Assembly: GCA_946407015.1 (NCBI GenBank)
Contig: CAMJML010000001.1
Span: 372,001 to 436,000 of the forward strand
Origin: an uncultured Selenomonadales bacterium
GTDB lineage: Bacteria; Bacillota; Negativicutes; DSM-1736; Dendrosporobacteraceae
Direction of reading: 5' to 3'
DNA length: 64,000 nt
Shown: piece after piece, positions 1 to 8,332 of the stretch
Position numbering within the stretch: position 1 is the first letter of the stretch
Layout of the letters: every line of letters begins with the position of its first letter
Program-made: the position numbers and the translations under genes
Notes under the pieces: generated by a model
Seen by the model: only the letters and a program-made list of their open reading frames with translations
Databases searched by the model: none
What the model was told of the DNA's origin: nothing

Positions 1-1872
1 GTTACGGTGGATATTACCAGTGCGGCCGAAGTGGAACGGGCTTTTCAAATTGCCCGTGAGTATGATGAAAAAGTGCTGGTTGAAGAGTTTATACCCGGAC
101 GGCAATACCGGCTTTGTGTGGTAAGCGGAAAAATGGTTGCCGCTGCGGAGCGGATTCCGGCCTATGTCATTGGGGACGGCCATCACACCGTTGCTGAACT
201 GGTCAAGCTGGTGAATACCGATCCGACGCGCGGTGATGGACATGCTAAAGCGCTTACCAAGATCCAGATTGATGCGGTCGCGATTACGGTACTGGCCAAG
301 CAAAACTTATCTCCTCAATCGATACCGGCCTTAAAACAAGTGGTGAGAATCCGGGATTGCGCCAATTTGAGCACCGGGGGAACCGCGGTCGATGTGACCG
401 GTATTGTTCATCCTGATAATATCCGGCTGGTTGAGCGGACCGCCCAAATTGTTGGTTTGGATATTGCCGGTATTGATTTAGTGGCCCAGGATATTACGGT
501 TCCGGTTACGCTGGGCAATGGAGCCGTCATTGAAGTCAATGCGGCACCCGGAATCCGCATGCATCACTATCCGACAGCCGGTAAGGCGCGGGATGTCGCC
601 GGTCATATTGTGGATTATTTATTTCCGGAAAACTCGGAAGGCCGGATTCCCATTATTGCGATTACCGGTACGAATGGCAAAACAACGGTAACCCGTATGA
701 TCAGTCATATCTGGCAGCAAGCCGGCTATAACGTCGGTATGACGACAACCGACGGTATCTTTATCAATGGGCAGTGCATTTTGCATGGCGATACCACCGG
801 TCCTGACAGTGCCAGGATTATTTTGAGCAACACCGCGGTGGACGTGGCGGTGCTGGAAACGGCGCGCGGCGGGATTGTCCGGGGTGGATTGGCCTTTGAC
901 CGGTGTGATATTGGCATAGTGACCAATATTACCGAGGATCATCTGGGGCAGGATGGCATCGAGAGTCTGGAGGATTTGGCTTATATTAAATCGCTGGTGC
1001 TGGAAACCGTCCATCCGGATGGAATGGTGCTGATCAATGCCGATGACCCGTATGCTGCGACCTTGTCGGCGCGGGTTCAGTCTGAAATCCTGTACTTTAG
1101 TATTGAGCCGAACAATATTGTCATTCGCCGTCATCTGGGAGCAGGCGGCAAAGCTGTATTTGTGAAAGACGGTACGGTCTATGTGGCGTGCGGCGGGATT
1201 GCCCGGCCGATTGTTGAGGTCAATCATATTCCGGCTACCTTGAACGGCATGGCTTTGCATAATTTGCAAAATGCCGTCATTGCGGCAGCCGCCTGTTATA
1301 GTGCCCGCATCCCCGTCCATTGTATCCGGCAGGGCTTGTCCTCCTTTGCCCAAAATCCGGGCCGGTTGACCATGCTGACGGTTGGGAGCTTCCGGGTATG
1401 TGTCGATTATGGACACAATCCCGCCGGCTATCAGGCGCTAATCAATACGGCCCGCCGCATGGGAGTGCCCCGGCTGGTGGGCGTGATTGCCGCTCCGGGC
1501 GACCGGCGGGATGATGTGACCCTCAACATCGGCAAAATTGCCGGGCAGGGTTTTGACTATTTGTATATTAAAGAAGATCTTGACCTGCGCGGCCGGGGAT
1601 CAGGTGAGACAGCTGAGTTACTGCGGCGCGGTGCCTTGGAAGCCGGTTTTGCGCCTGAACGGATTGCGACCATTTTGCCGGAGAAAGAGGCTGTTCGGCA
1701 GGCTTTGGAAAACGCCCGGCCGGGCGATCTGGTCATTGTGTTTTATGAAAAATATGACACCGTGATGCAAGTCGTCCATGATTTTGCCGAGCAGCTCAGT
1801 TCGGAGCAGGGCCTGATGAAAACCAGTGTCAAGCTTGAGCAGGTCGTGGTTGCCGGGGTGAAAAATATCTAA
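1..1872 (+). CDS. cphA: Cyanophycin synthetase, C-terminal part (5' end outside window)
   Basis: The reading frame is open from base 1, so the gene starts upstream of the window. What remains (about 623 residues) contains the end of an ATP-grasp domain (EVNAAPGIRMHHYPT) followed by a Mur-ligase-type domain with the P-loop ITGTNGKTTVTR and the ETARGGIVRGGL segment typical of CphA. Cyanophycin synthetase polymerises aspartate and arginine into the storage polymer multi-L-arginyl-poly-L-aspartate, using ATP in both domains. Full-length CphA is about 870-900 residues, so roughly the first 250 are missing here. No cyanophycinase is seen downstream; the next gene is cheW behind its own promoter candidate. 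Family assignment is secure. Confidence 0.93.
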   Translation, partial: VTVDITSAAEVERAFQIAREYDEKVLVEEFIPGRQYRLCVVSGKMVAAAERIPAYVIGDGHHTVAELVKLVNTDPTRGDGHAKALTKIQIDAVAITVLAKQNLSPQSIPALKQVVRIRDCANLSTGGTAVDVTGIVHPDNIRLVERTAQIVGLDIAGIDLVAQDITVPVTLGNGAVIEVNAAPGIRMHHYPTAGKARDVAGHIVDYLFPENSEGRIPIIAITGTNGKTTVTRMISHIWQQAGYNVGMTTTDGIFINGQCILHGDTTGPDSARIILSNTAVDVAVLETARGGIVRGGLAFDRCDIGIVTNITEDHLGQDGIESLEDLAYIKSLVLETVHPDGMVLINADDPYAATLSARVQSEILYFSIEPNNIVIRRHLGAGGKAVFVKDGTVYVACGGIARPIVEVNHIPATLNGMALHNLQNAVIAAAACYSARIPVHCIRQGLSSFAQNPGRLTMLTVGSFRVCVDYGHNPAGYQALINTARRMGVPRLVGVIAAPGDRRDDVTLNIGKIAGQGFDYLYIKEDLDLRGRGSGETAELLRRGALEAGFAPERIATILPEKEAVRQALENARPGDLVIVFYEKYDTVMQVVHDFAEQLSSEQGLMKTSVKLEQVVVAGVKNI

Positions 1873-1879
1873 AAAATCC

Positions 1880-1909
1880 TTGACAATGGCAGGCAAATTT
1901 AACCACTAT
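1880..1909 (+). promoter_or_regulatory. Candidate sigma-A promoter for cheW-ispE
   Basis: A perfect -35 hexamer TTGACA (1880-1885) lies 18 bp upstream of a weak -10 (CACTAT, 1904-1909) in the gap between cphA and cheW. The -10 is poor, so this is a candidate only. Confidence 0.35.
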
Positions 1910-1954
1910 GTCGAATAAAACCCATTCAGACATTATGTGGAGGTGTTTTGCCGC

Positions 1955-2422
1955 ATGGAAGATGTAAAAAACGAAGACTTACAATTGGTTGTTTTTCGTC
2001 TAGCCACTGAAGAGTATGGCTTGCCCATTACCAAAGTGCAAGAGATTAATCGCCTGATGCCGATTACGAAACTTCCTCAGACGCCGAACTTTATGGAAGG
2101 AATTATCAATCTGCGGGGACGGATCATTCCAGTTATCGATCTGCGCAAACGCTTTGAATTGGCGGTAGAAGATTATACCGACGATACCCGGATTATTGTT
2201 GTCGATTTTAATGGACAAACGGTCGGGGTCATTGTCGATGCAGTGACCGAAGTGGTACGCCTGACCTCGGGGAATATTGAACCGCCTCCTAACAACTCGG
2301 TACTGGATGCCCGCTATATTCAGGGAGTCGGCAAAATGGATAACCGGTTGCTGATTTTACTTGATGTTGATCAGATTTTTACCAGTCAGGAAGAATTTGC
2401 GTTTAAGCAAGTGAGTGGTTAA
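1955..2422 (+). CDS. cheW: Chemotaxis coupling protein CheW
   Basis: A 155-residue protein consisting of one CheW domain (QLVVFRLATEEYGLPITKV near the N terminus, then FMEGIINLRGRIIPVIDLR, and the C-terminal LLILLDVDQIF). CheW links chemoreceptors to the kinase CheA in the cytoplasmic signalling array. The ATG at 1955 is chosen over an upstream in-frame GTG (1937) because a GGAGGTG ribosome site (1939-1945) lies 9 nt before it. The ispE start follows after 6 nt, so the two are probably co-transcribed. No cheA is in the window; the soluble chemoreceptor at 18196-19059 is a possible partner. Confidence 0.93.
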   Translation: MEDVKNEDLQLVVFRLATEEYGLPITKVQEINRLMPITKLPQTPNFMEGIINLRGRIIPVIDLRKRFELAVEDYTDDTRIIVVDFNGQTVGVIVDAVTEVVRLTSGNIEPPPNNSVLDARYIQGVGKMDNRLLILLDVDQIFTSQEEFAFKQVSG

Positions 2423-2428
2423 GGTGAC

Positions 2429-3322
2429 ATGTTAACGGTAGCCGCAAATGCAAAAATTAATTTGACGTTGGATGTCTTAGCCAAACGTCCGGATGGTTAT
2501 CATGAAGTGGCCATGATTATGCAGGCGATTGATTTAGCCGATCAGGTGAGCCTGTGTGAACAGCCTGCGGGAATTACGGTCACGACCGACCTGCCCGGCT
2601 TGGCTGGTGATGTAAACAATTTAGCCTATAAGGCGGCAGCTCTGGTGAAGGAAACCTTTGCGATCCCGTGCGGGATTCATATTGAACTTCAGAAAAATAT
2701 TCCCATGGCCGCCGGTTTGGCTGGCGGCAGTACAGATGCTGCTGCTGTGCTGACAGGATTGAATACGCTGTGGAAACTGGGCCTCTCGGCAGCGGAGCTG
2801 AGCGGGCTTGGCGCTGCATTAGGTTCGGATGTGCCTTTTTGCCTGCGTGGCGGCACCATGCTGGCGACCGGGCGTGGTGAAGTACTGACACCGGTGGCAG
2901 CCTTACCCGAGTGCTATGTGGTATTGGCTAAGCCTAAGGTGAGTGTTTCAACCGCCTGGGTGTATCAGAACTACCGGGCTCAAGCCGTAGCCAGTCATCC
3001 TGACACAGACGGAATGCTGCAGTGTCTCCAAGCACAGGATTTAGCCGGAATTGCCGCTAAATTGTGCAATGTGCTGGAAAGCGTAACCATTCCGGCACAT
3101 CCGGAAATCGGTCAAATTAAAACCTGGATGTGCGAATATGGAGCCATGGCCAGCTTAATGTCCGGCAGTGGTCCCACGGTATTTGGCCTTACGGGTGACC
3201 GGGAAAAAGCCGGCTTTATTGCCAATCAATTAAAGAAAAAACTAAGCCATGCCCAGATTATTGTGGCCAAGACTGTGACCGAAATGAGGGGAGAAAATGG
3301 AGCGAAGATTATCGCCGATTAA
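2429..3322 (+). CDS. ispE: 4-diphosphocytidyl-2-C-methyl-D-erythritol kinase
   Basis: A 297-residue GHMP kinase. It phosphorylates the 2-hydroxyl of CDP-methylerythritol in the MEP pathway for isoprenoid precursors. The N terminus (ANAKINLTLDVLAKRPDGYH) and the glycine-rich ATP loop PMAAGLAGGSTDAAAVL are diagnostic of IspE, and the C-terminal SLMSGSGPTVFGL is the third GHMP motif. Length matches the family. The start is an ATG overlapping the end of a GGTGA-type ribosome site. The last 26 bases overlap the GntR gene, so the pair is translationally coupled. Confidence 0.96.
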   Translation: MLTVAANAKINLTLDVLAKRPDGYHEVAMIMQAIDLADQVSLCEQPAGITVTTDLPGLAGDVNNLAYKAAALVKETFAIPCGIHIELQKNIPMAAGLAGGSTDAAAVLTGLNTLWKLGLSAAELSGLGAALGSDVPFCLRGGTMLATGRGEVLTPVAALPECYVVLAKPKVSVSTAWVYQNYRAQAVASHPDTDGMLQCLQAQDLAGIAAKLCNVLESVTIPAHPEIGQIKTWMCEYGAMASLMSGSGPTVFGLTGDREKAGFIANQLKKKLSHAQIIVAKTVTEMRGENGAKIIAD

Positions 3323-3980
3323 ATTGGACAGCTATCAGCCGCTGCGGGAAGTAGTTTGCGAAACGCTGCGGGACTCTATCCGGAACGGGATACTGAAACC
3401 AGGTGAACGGTTAATGGAGATCCAATTGGCCGAAGAACTGGGGGTAAGCCGGACGCCTGTCCGTGAAGCGATCCGGAAGCTGGAACTGGAAGGGTATGTC
3501 ATTATGCTGCCGCGCCGCGGTACTTATGTAGCCAACCTGTCGATCAAGGATATCAATGAGGTTTTTGAAATCCGGACAGCGCTGGATGTGCTGGCTACCG
3601 GGCTGGCGGCCGAACGAATCACCGAAGAGGAACTGGAACAGCTGGAGAGGCTGCTGGTGCAAATCGGTGAATATATTGAACAAAATGATATGGAAAAGAT
3701 TGTTGAAGTGGATACCCAATTCCACGATATCCTATACCGGGCCAGCCGTAACGACCGGCTTGTGGGGATTATCAATAATCTGCGGGAACAACTCACCCGT
3801 TTTCGGTCCATATCGATGTCTTATCCGGGTCGCTTAAAAAAGACGCTGGAAGAGCATAGCCGGATGGTGGAGGCGATTGCCCAGCGTGATGTGGAACTGG
3901 CTCAGAAACTGGCTGTTGAACACATGGAAAACTCGGAACAAACATTATTGATGGACATGCATGATCTCGCCAAAGATTAA
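3297..3980 (+). CDS. GntR-family transcriptional regulator (FadR/FCD type)
   Basis: A 227-residue regulator. Residues about 10-75 form a winged helix-turn-helix (GERLMEIQLAEELGVSRTPV, then the wing MLPRRGTYVANL). The rest is an all-helical FCD ligand-binding domain, with acidic and histidine residues in DTQFHDILYRASRN and EHSRMVEAIAQRD that usually hold a metal. FCD regulators respond to small carboxylic acids; the ligand here is unknown. The start codon lies inside ispE with a GGGGAG ribosome site. This position next to ispE is common in Firmicutes and does not by itself indicate a target. Confidence 0.9.
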   Translation: MERRLSPIKLDSYQPLREVVCETLRDSIRNGILKPGERLMEIQLAEELGVSRTPVREAIRKLELEGYVIMLPRRGTYVANLSIKDINEVFEIRTALDVLATGLAAERITEEELEQLERLLVQIGEYIEQNDMEKIVEVDTQFHDILYRASRNDRLVGIINNLREQLTRFRSISMSYPGRLKKTLEEHSRMVEAIAQRDVELAQKLAVEHMENSEQTLLMDMHDLAKD

Positions 3981-4042
3981 ATAATGTATTGGTAAGTGTC
4001 TGAATGTTTGATTAAACTCGGTGCAGCAGGAGGTTGCGGTGC

Positions 4043-4804
4043 ATGTATGATGCCATTATCTTGGCCGGTGGAACAAATAGTAAAAGCCTGAGTCAATTGA
4101 ATCCCCAGCCCTATGAGGCTTTAATTGAAATAGCCGGCAGGCCGATGGTTTCTTTTGTTGCTGAAGCTTTGGCTGCAAGTATTCATGTAGAACGTATTTT
4201 TGTTATTGGCCCGTCGAAAGAACTGGCTGCCTGCCATCTTCCTGAGAACACCACAGTGCTGGAAGGCGGTCGAACCATTCTGGAGACCATCAGCATTGGG
4301 ATGGCGGCCTTAGGCCATCAAAGGAAAGTGCTGGTTGCGACAGCCGATATTCCGCTCCTTACGCAAGCGGCCGTAGATGATTTTCTGGCTCAATGCGCAT
4401 CAACAGAGGCGGATCTTTATTATCCGGTGGTTCAGAAAGAAGTCAATAACCGTCGTTATCCGGACAGCAAACGGACTTATGTGCGATTAAGGGAAGGTGT
4501 GTTTACCGGCGGCAATATTTTTTTAGTCAATCCGGTCATTGTACCACAGTGCATGACGGTTGCCGAAAAAATTATTGAAAACCGGAAAAACCCCTGGAAA
4601 TTAGCATGCATTATGGGTTGGCTATTTTTATTTAAATTTATTATCGGCATGCTAAGCCTAAAAGCGGCTGAAGCGAGGGTATCGGAAATTCTGGGGATTA
4701 CCGGTGCTGTCATTCAGTCAACCTATCCTGAGCTTGGAATTGATGTGGATAAAGAAAGCGATTTGGAACTGGTGCGCGCCACCTTCTCACTCAGCAAAAA
4801 CTAA
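4043..4804 (+). CDS. MobA-like NTP transferase domain protein
   Basis: A 253-residue protein with a Rossmann-type nucleotidyltransferase N terminus (YDAIILAGG, EIAGRPMVSFVAEAL, VATADIPLLTQAAVDDFL). Such enzymes transfer a nucleotide to a sugar, cofactor or alcohol phosphate. The usual GxGTRM loop is replaced by GGTNSKSLSQ, so activity on the standard substrates is doubtful. Residues about 190-210 are strongly hydrophobic (MGWLFLFKFIIGMLSL) and may touch the membrane. The ATG at 4043 is 9 nt after AGGAGG; a TTG nine bases earlier is less likely. Substrate unknown. Confidence 0.75.
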   Translation: MYDAIILAGGTNSKSLSQLNPQPYEALIEIAGRPMVSFVAEALAASIHVERIFVIGPSKELAACHLPENTTVLEGGRTILETISIGMAALGHQRKVLVATADIPLLTQAAVDDFLAQCASTEADLYYPVVQKEVNNRRYPDSKRTYVRLREGVFTGGNIFLVNPVIVPQCMTVAEKIIENRKNPWKLACIMGWLFLFKFIIGMLSLKAAEARVSEILGITGAVIQSTYPELGIDVDKESDLELVRATFSLSKN

Positions 4805-4837
4805 CTGAATTTACGCGGCGTGTTCCGCTTATCATTC

Positions 4838-4893
4838 GACGGCGAATGAACTGTTTTTTGAACAGTTTATTTGCCGTCTTTTAGTTTTCTTTT
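4838..4893 (+). terminator. Rho-independent terminator after the NTP-transferase gene
   Basis: Arms GACGGCGAA (from 4838) and TTTGCCGTC (to 4878) enclose an inner stem AACTGTT/AACAGTT. A T-rich tract follows (TTTTAGTTTTCTTTT). Confidence 0.8.
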
Positions 4894-4897
4894 CCGG

Positions 4898-4960
4898 CCA
4901 GGGGGACGGTTCTTCTGACATAGTTTCATTCAAACTATGTCAGAAGAACCGTCCCCCTGG
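4898..4960. repeat. Perfect 29-bp inverted repeat of the GGGACGGTTCTTCTGAC type
   Basis: The left arm (4898-4926) and right arm (4932-4960) are perfect reverse complements of 29 bp around a 5-nt loop (CATTC). The outer part reads CCAGGGGGACGGTTCTTCTG. It lies just downstream of a complete terminator, so it is not needed for termination. Elements built on GGGACGGTTCT are a recurrent intergenic REP/MITE-like family in Clostridia and Negativicutes, from memory. A related but imperfect element is at 61206-61288. Confidence 0.85.
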
Positions 4961-5104
4961 CTTGTTTGCTTGTTTATTTGCAGGAGAACAGTGCGGGCTT
5001 TAGGCGGGTTAGGGGAGAGAAGACTAAGCGAACGGCAAAATGGGTATAATAACGCTGGTTTTATCTTTTTTAGCTATTTAATTTTTGTCTGGGAGGCGTT
5101 ATAG

Positions 5105-6067
5105 GTGAAGGCGTATCTGGGAATCGATGTGGGCTCAGTGAGTACCAACATTACGGTAATGGATGAGGCCGGAGCGGTAACCGACAGTTTGTATGTCCGT
5201 ACGCAAGGCAGGCCTATTCTGGCTGTGCAGGAAGGGTTGCGGCAGATATACCGGCAAAATTCAGGCTTGGCGGTCCAGGGAGTCGGGACGACCGGCAGTG
5301 GACGGCATTTGACCGGAGTGATTGTCGGTGCCGATAGTGTCAAAAATGAAATTACAGCCCATGCGGTTGCGGCCATGCACTTGGTGCCTGACGTACAAAC
5401 GGTGCTGGAAATCGGTGGGCAGGATTCTAAAATCATCATTATCCGCAATGGGGTGGTGACGGATTTTGCCATGAACACGGTCTGCGCAGCCGGTACAGGC
5501 TCGTTCCTGGATCAACAGGCAGCCAGGCTGAATATCCCGATCGAGCAATTCGGTGATTTGGCGCTGGAGTCGACGGCACCGGTGCGGATTGCCGGACGGT
5601 GTGCCGTTTTTGCCGAGTCGGATATGATTCATAAGCAACAAACCGGTCATTCTATTCAAGACATTCTCAATGGACTCTGCCAGGCATTGGTGCGGAATTA
5701 TCTGAACAATGTAGGAAAAGGCAAGCCTTTGGCCGGTCCGGTTTTGTTTCAGGGCGGAGTGGCTGCCAATAAGGGCATGAAGCGGGCTTTTGAAGAAGCA
5801 CTGGGATGTGAGGTGATCATTCCGGCTCATTATTCGGTCATGGGAGCAGTGGGGGCCGCCTTGCTGGCGCGTGAAGAAGCCCTTAGCGGTAAGCCCACCG
5901 CCTTTCGTGGTTTCGATGTAGTCAACAGCGAATATACGCCCCGCAGTTTTGAGTGCAGCGGTTGTGCCAATCTCTGTGAAGTCATTGAACTCAAGATGGA
6001 TGGAATTGTTATTGGCTGCTGGGGAGACCGCTGTGGCAAGTGGAGTAATCAGGTGACGGTGGCCTAG
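5105..6067 (+). CDS. 2-hydroxyacyl-CoA dehydratase activator-like ATPase (BcrAD/BadFG family)
   Basis: A 320-residue ASKHA-fold ATPase: phosphate-1 motif YLGIDVGSVSTNITV, then GGQDSK, then NTVCAAGTGSFLDQQA with the cysteine that ligates the [4Fe-4S] cluster bridging the dimer in HgdC-type activators. The C terminus carries extra cysteines (CSGCANLCEV and CWGDRC) typical of activase proteins of unknown substrate. The family injects an electron into a 2-hydroxyacyl-CoA dehydratase or related reductase, driven by ATP. GTG start with GGGAGGCG upstream. First of three genes; the next two are DUF2229-type partners, which in many Clostridia are fused to this domain in one long protein. Confidence 0.85.
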   Translation: MKAYLGIDVGSVSTNITVMDEAGAVTDSLYVRTQGRPILAVQEGLRQIYRQNSGLAVQGVGTTGSGRHLTGVIVGADSVKNEITAHAVAAMHLVPDVQTVLEIGGQDSKIIIIRNGVVTDFAMNTVCAAGTGSFLDQQAARLNIPIEQFGDLALESTAPVRIAGRCAVFAESDMIHKQQTGHSIQDILNGLCQALVRNYLNNVGKGKPLAGPVLFQGGVAANKGMKRAFEEALGCEVIIPAHYSVMGAVGAALLAREEALSGKPTAFRGFDVVNSEYTPRSFECSGCANLCEVIELKMDGIVIGCWGDRCGKWSNQVTVA

Positions 6068-6090
6068 TGTCGCCGCCAGGGATGAGGTTG

Positions 6091-7002
6091 ATGAAAATGC
6101 AGGCGCGAATTGGATTGCCGCAAGGCTTGTTACATTATCAATATGGCCCGGTATGGGAACGCTTTTTAACGGAATTAGGTGCTGAGGTGGTCCCTTCCGG
6201 CGAGACGACCCGGGAGACGTTGGACAGTGGCAGTGTTTTGGATGAAATCTGCCTGCCGGCCAAAGTCTACTATGGCCATGCCGTCAAGTTGTACCGGGAG
6301 GTTGATTTTTTATTTGTACCACGGGTGGTCAGTGTACAAAAAGGGCAGTATACCTGTCCGAAGATTATCGGTATGCCGGATATGCTGCGTAATAATAGTG
6401 AGGTCCTGCCTCAGATTATTGATATTGATGTGAATTTACGGCAAGGTACCCGGCCTTTGTTTCAAGCTGTTACGGCGGCTGGCCGGGTATTGGGCCAAAA
6501 TGCCGTAACCAGTATGGCGGCCTGGTATAAGGCTTGGAAATGCCATACTCCGCAAAAGGCTCGCCCGGTTCTTGCCGGGCAGCCGGCGGTAGCTTTGATC
6601 GGGCATCCCTATTTACTCTATGACAGTCTGATTAGCATGAATGTCATGACGAAACTGCAGCAAATGGGGCTGGCTGTGCTGACCCCGGATATGGTGGACG
6701 AAAAAACGGCCAATCAGGCAGCCGGTGTGTTAGGCAAAAAAATCTTCTGGAGCAGCAGCCATCATCTGGCCGGCGCAGCCTTAGCCTTGATGAACGGCTC
6801 ATGGCCGGTCAAGGGACTTATTTTTATGACTTGCTTTGCCTGCGGTCCGGATGCGTTGATCGGCGAACTGATTGCACAAAGAGCTCAGGTCCTGGGGATG
6901 CCCTGTATGCATTTATCCATTGACGAACATACGGCAGAAGCCGGTTTTGTTACCCGGCTGGAAGCGTTTACCGATATGCTGACACGGAGGTGGCGCGCAT
7001 GA
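6091..7002 (+). CDS. DUF2229-type CoA-dehydratase activase-associated protein
   Basis: About 303 residues with the IGLPQGLLHYQYGPVWERFL opening found in the DUF2229 part of large activase-related proteins, several cysteines (DEICLPAKVYYGH, YTCPKIIGMPD, MTCFACGPDAL) and the C-terminal HLSIDEHTAEAGFVTRLEAF. These proteins resemble the HgdB subunit of 2-hydroxyglutaryl-CoA dehydratase but their substrate is not known. ATG 6091 and ATG 6097 both have a possible ribosome site; the upstream GTG at 6067 overlaps the previous stop and has none. The stop overlaps the next start as ATGA, so translation is coupled. Confidence 0.75.
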   Translation: MKMQARIGLPQGLLHYQYGPVWERFLTELGAEVVPSGETTRETLDSGSVLDEICLPAKVYYGHAVKLYREVDFLFVPRVVSVQKGQYTCPKIIGMPDMLRNNSEVLPQIIDIDVNLRQGTRPLFQAVTAAGRVLGQNAVTSMAAWYKAWKCHTPQKARPVLAGQPAVALIGHPYLLYDSLISMNVMTKLQQMGLAVLTPDMVDEKTANQAAGVLGKKIFWSSSHHLAGAALALMNGSWPVKGLIFMTCFACGPDALIGELIAQRAQVLGMPCMHLSIDEHTAEAGFVTRLEAFTDMLTRRWRA

Positions 7003-8081
7003 AGCTGGCTTTTCCCCATATGGGGCATTTGCATATTGTCCTGAAAGAACTGTTTACCGGGTTTGGTTGTCAGGTGCTGGAGACACCGCCAATTACCAAG
7101 AAAACGTTGGAATTGGGGGCCAAATACTCGCCAGAAACCGTCTGTTTACCGTTTAAAATGACCCTTGGCAATTTTATTGAAGCTTTAGAGCAGGGAGCCG
7201 ATACACTGGTAACTTGCGGCGGGGTTGGACCGTGCCGGTTAGGCTACTATTCGGAAGTGCAAAAAGGCATTCTGCAGCAACTGGGTTATCCTTTCAAACT
7301 CATTACCGTTGAGCCGGATTTGATTGCGGTTGTGAAAGATTTACGGCTGCTGGCGGCAGGAAAAAGCTGGCGCGAGATCTACCGGTCCTTTAAACAGGCC
7401 GGGGCAAAAATGGCGGCACTGGATAACATCGAGCGACAGCTTAACCTCATCCGTCCCCGCGAGGTGGTTGCCGGCAGTGCCGATCAACTGGGTTTTCAGG
7501 CGATTCAGGCAATTGACGGCGCTGCAGGACTGGCTGAAATTCAACGCATTGAAGAGAAAACCCTGGCTGCGCTGCAAGCGTTGGCCCAAAGGCAGTACGA
7601 GCCGCTCAGAATCGGTTTGGTGGGCGAGATTTACGTCATGCTGGAGCCTTTTATCAATCAGGATTTGGAACGGCGGCTTGGTCAAATGGGGGTTGAAGTG
7701 CATAAAACCATGTATTTAAGTGACTATGTCCGCGCACATTTGCTGCGCAAGCGCGAATATCTGGAAACCTATAAAACCTTGGCTGCTTTGGCCAAACCCT
7801 ATTTGGGACATTATGTAGGGGGCCACGGGCTCAAGAGTGTGGCGCGAACCATTCAGATGGGTCAGCAAAGCTATGATGGGGTCATCCAGGCGTATCCGTT
7901 TACTTGCATGCCTGAAGTGATCGCTAAAAATATCCTGCCTCAAGTGAGCAAGGATTTAGATATCCCGGTCTTGACGCTGGCTTACGATGAACAGTCCGGA
8001 GAAGCGGGCTTGATGACCCGGCTGGAGGCTTTTGTCGATCTGCTGCACTACCGCCGCCGGCAAAAAAAAGCCGGTTGCTGA
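6999..8081 (+). CDS. HgdB-like CoA activase-associated protein
   Basis: A 360-residue protein paralogous in pattern to the preceding one: LAFPHMGHLHIVLKELF at the start, a cysteine-containing segment SPETVCLPFKMTLGNF, then LVTCGGVGPCRLGYYSEVQ, and YPFTCMPEVIAKNILP with LAYDEQSGEAGLMTRLEAF near the end. The cysteines probably bind an iron-sulfur cluster, as in 2-hydroxyacyl-CoA dehydratase subunits. ATG 6999 is preferred over an upstream GTG (6990), with ACGGAGG 8 nt before it. Last gene of the operon, followed by a terminator. Substrate unknown. Confidence 0.75.
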   Translation: MKLAFPHMGHLHIVLKELFTGFGCQVLETPPITKKTLELGAKYSPETVCLPFKMTLGNFIEALEQGADTLVTCGGVGPCRLGYYSEVQKGILQQLGYPFKLITVEPDLIAVVKDLRLLAAGKSWREIYRSFKQAGAKMAALDNIERQLNLIRPREVVAGSADQLGFQAIQAIDGAAGLAEIQRIEEKTLAALQALAQRQYEPLRIGLVGEIYVMLEPFINQDLERRLGQMGVEVHKTMYLSDYVRAHLLRKREYLETYKTLAALAKPYLGHYVGGHGLKSVARTIQMGQQSYDGVIQAYPFTCMPEVIAKNILPQVSKDLDIPVLTLAYDEQSGEAGLMTRLEAFVDLLHYRRRQKKAGC

Positions 8082-8095
8082 TACCGTGTTCTTTG

Positions 8096-8129
8096 CGGCT
8101 GCGATGGTTCGTCGCGCCGTTCTTTTTTT
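8096..8129 (+). terminator. Terminator of the activase operon
   Basis: Stem CGGC(T)GCGA / TCGCGCCG with one bulged T and a 7-nt loop, followed by TTCTTTTTTT. Confidence 0.7.
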
Positions 8130-8242
8130 GCCTGTTTCGCTTTGAGTCAGACTTCAATTTTTTTTATTTTTAGGAATAGTATTCAATAAGTGGAAATAAT
8201 AAATGGTAAGCAGCTTGTTCTAAATTATTATTTGGAATGGGC

Positions 8243-8267
8243 AGGAATTGTCAGGAACACAGAGAAT
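8243..8267 (+). promoter_or_regulatory. Sigma-H-like promoter upstream of purR
   Basis: AGGAATT (8243-8249), 14 bp, then GAAT (8264-8267). This fits the sigma-H pattern AGGAWTT-N14-GAAT known from spoVG of Bacillus. Sigma-H drives transition-state and early sporulation genes. The same element with the same spacing recurs upstream of glmU. Confidence 0.55.
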
Positions 8268-8332
8268 GTGAATAAAATTAATACAACAAATGATAATATT
8301 CGGTTTTTTCCTGGCAATGGAGGATGTTTTAT

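Noticed and set aside
619-1416. Long minus-strand reading frame (265 codons) inside cphA
   Set aside because: It lies opposite a well-conserved gene, has no ribosome site and its product shows no recognisable pattern; it mirrors the codon bias of the plus strand.
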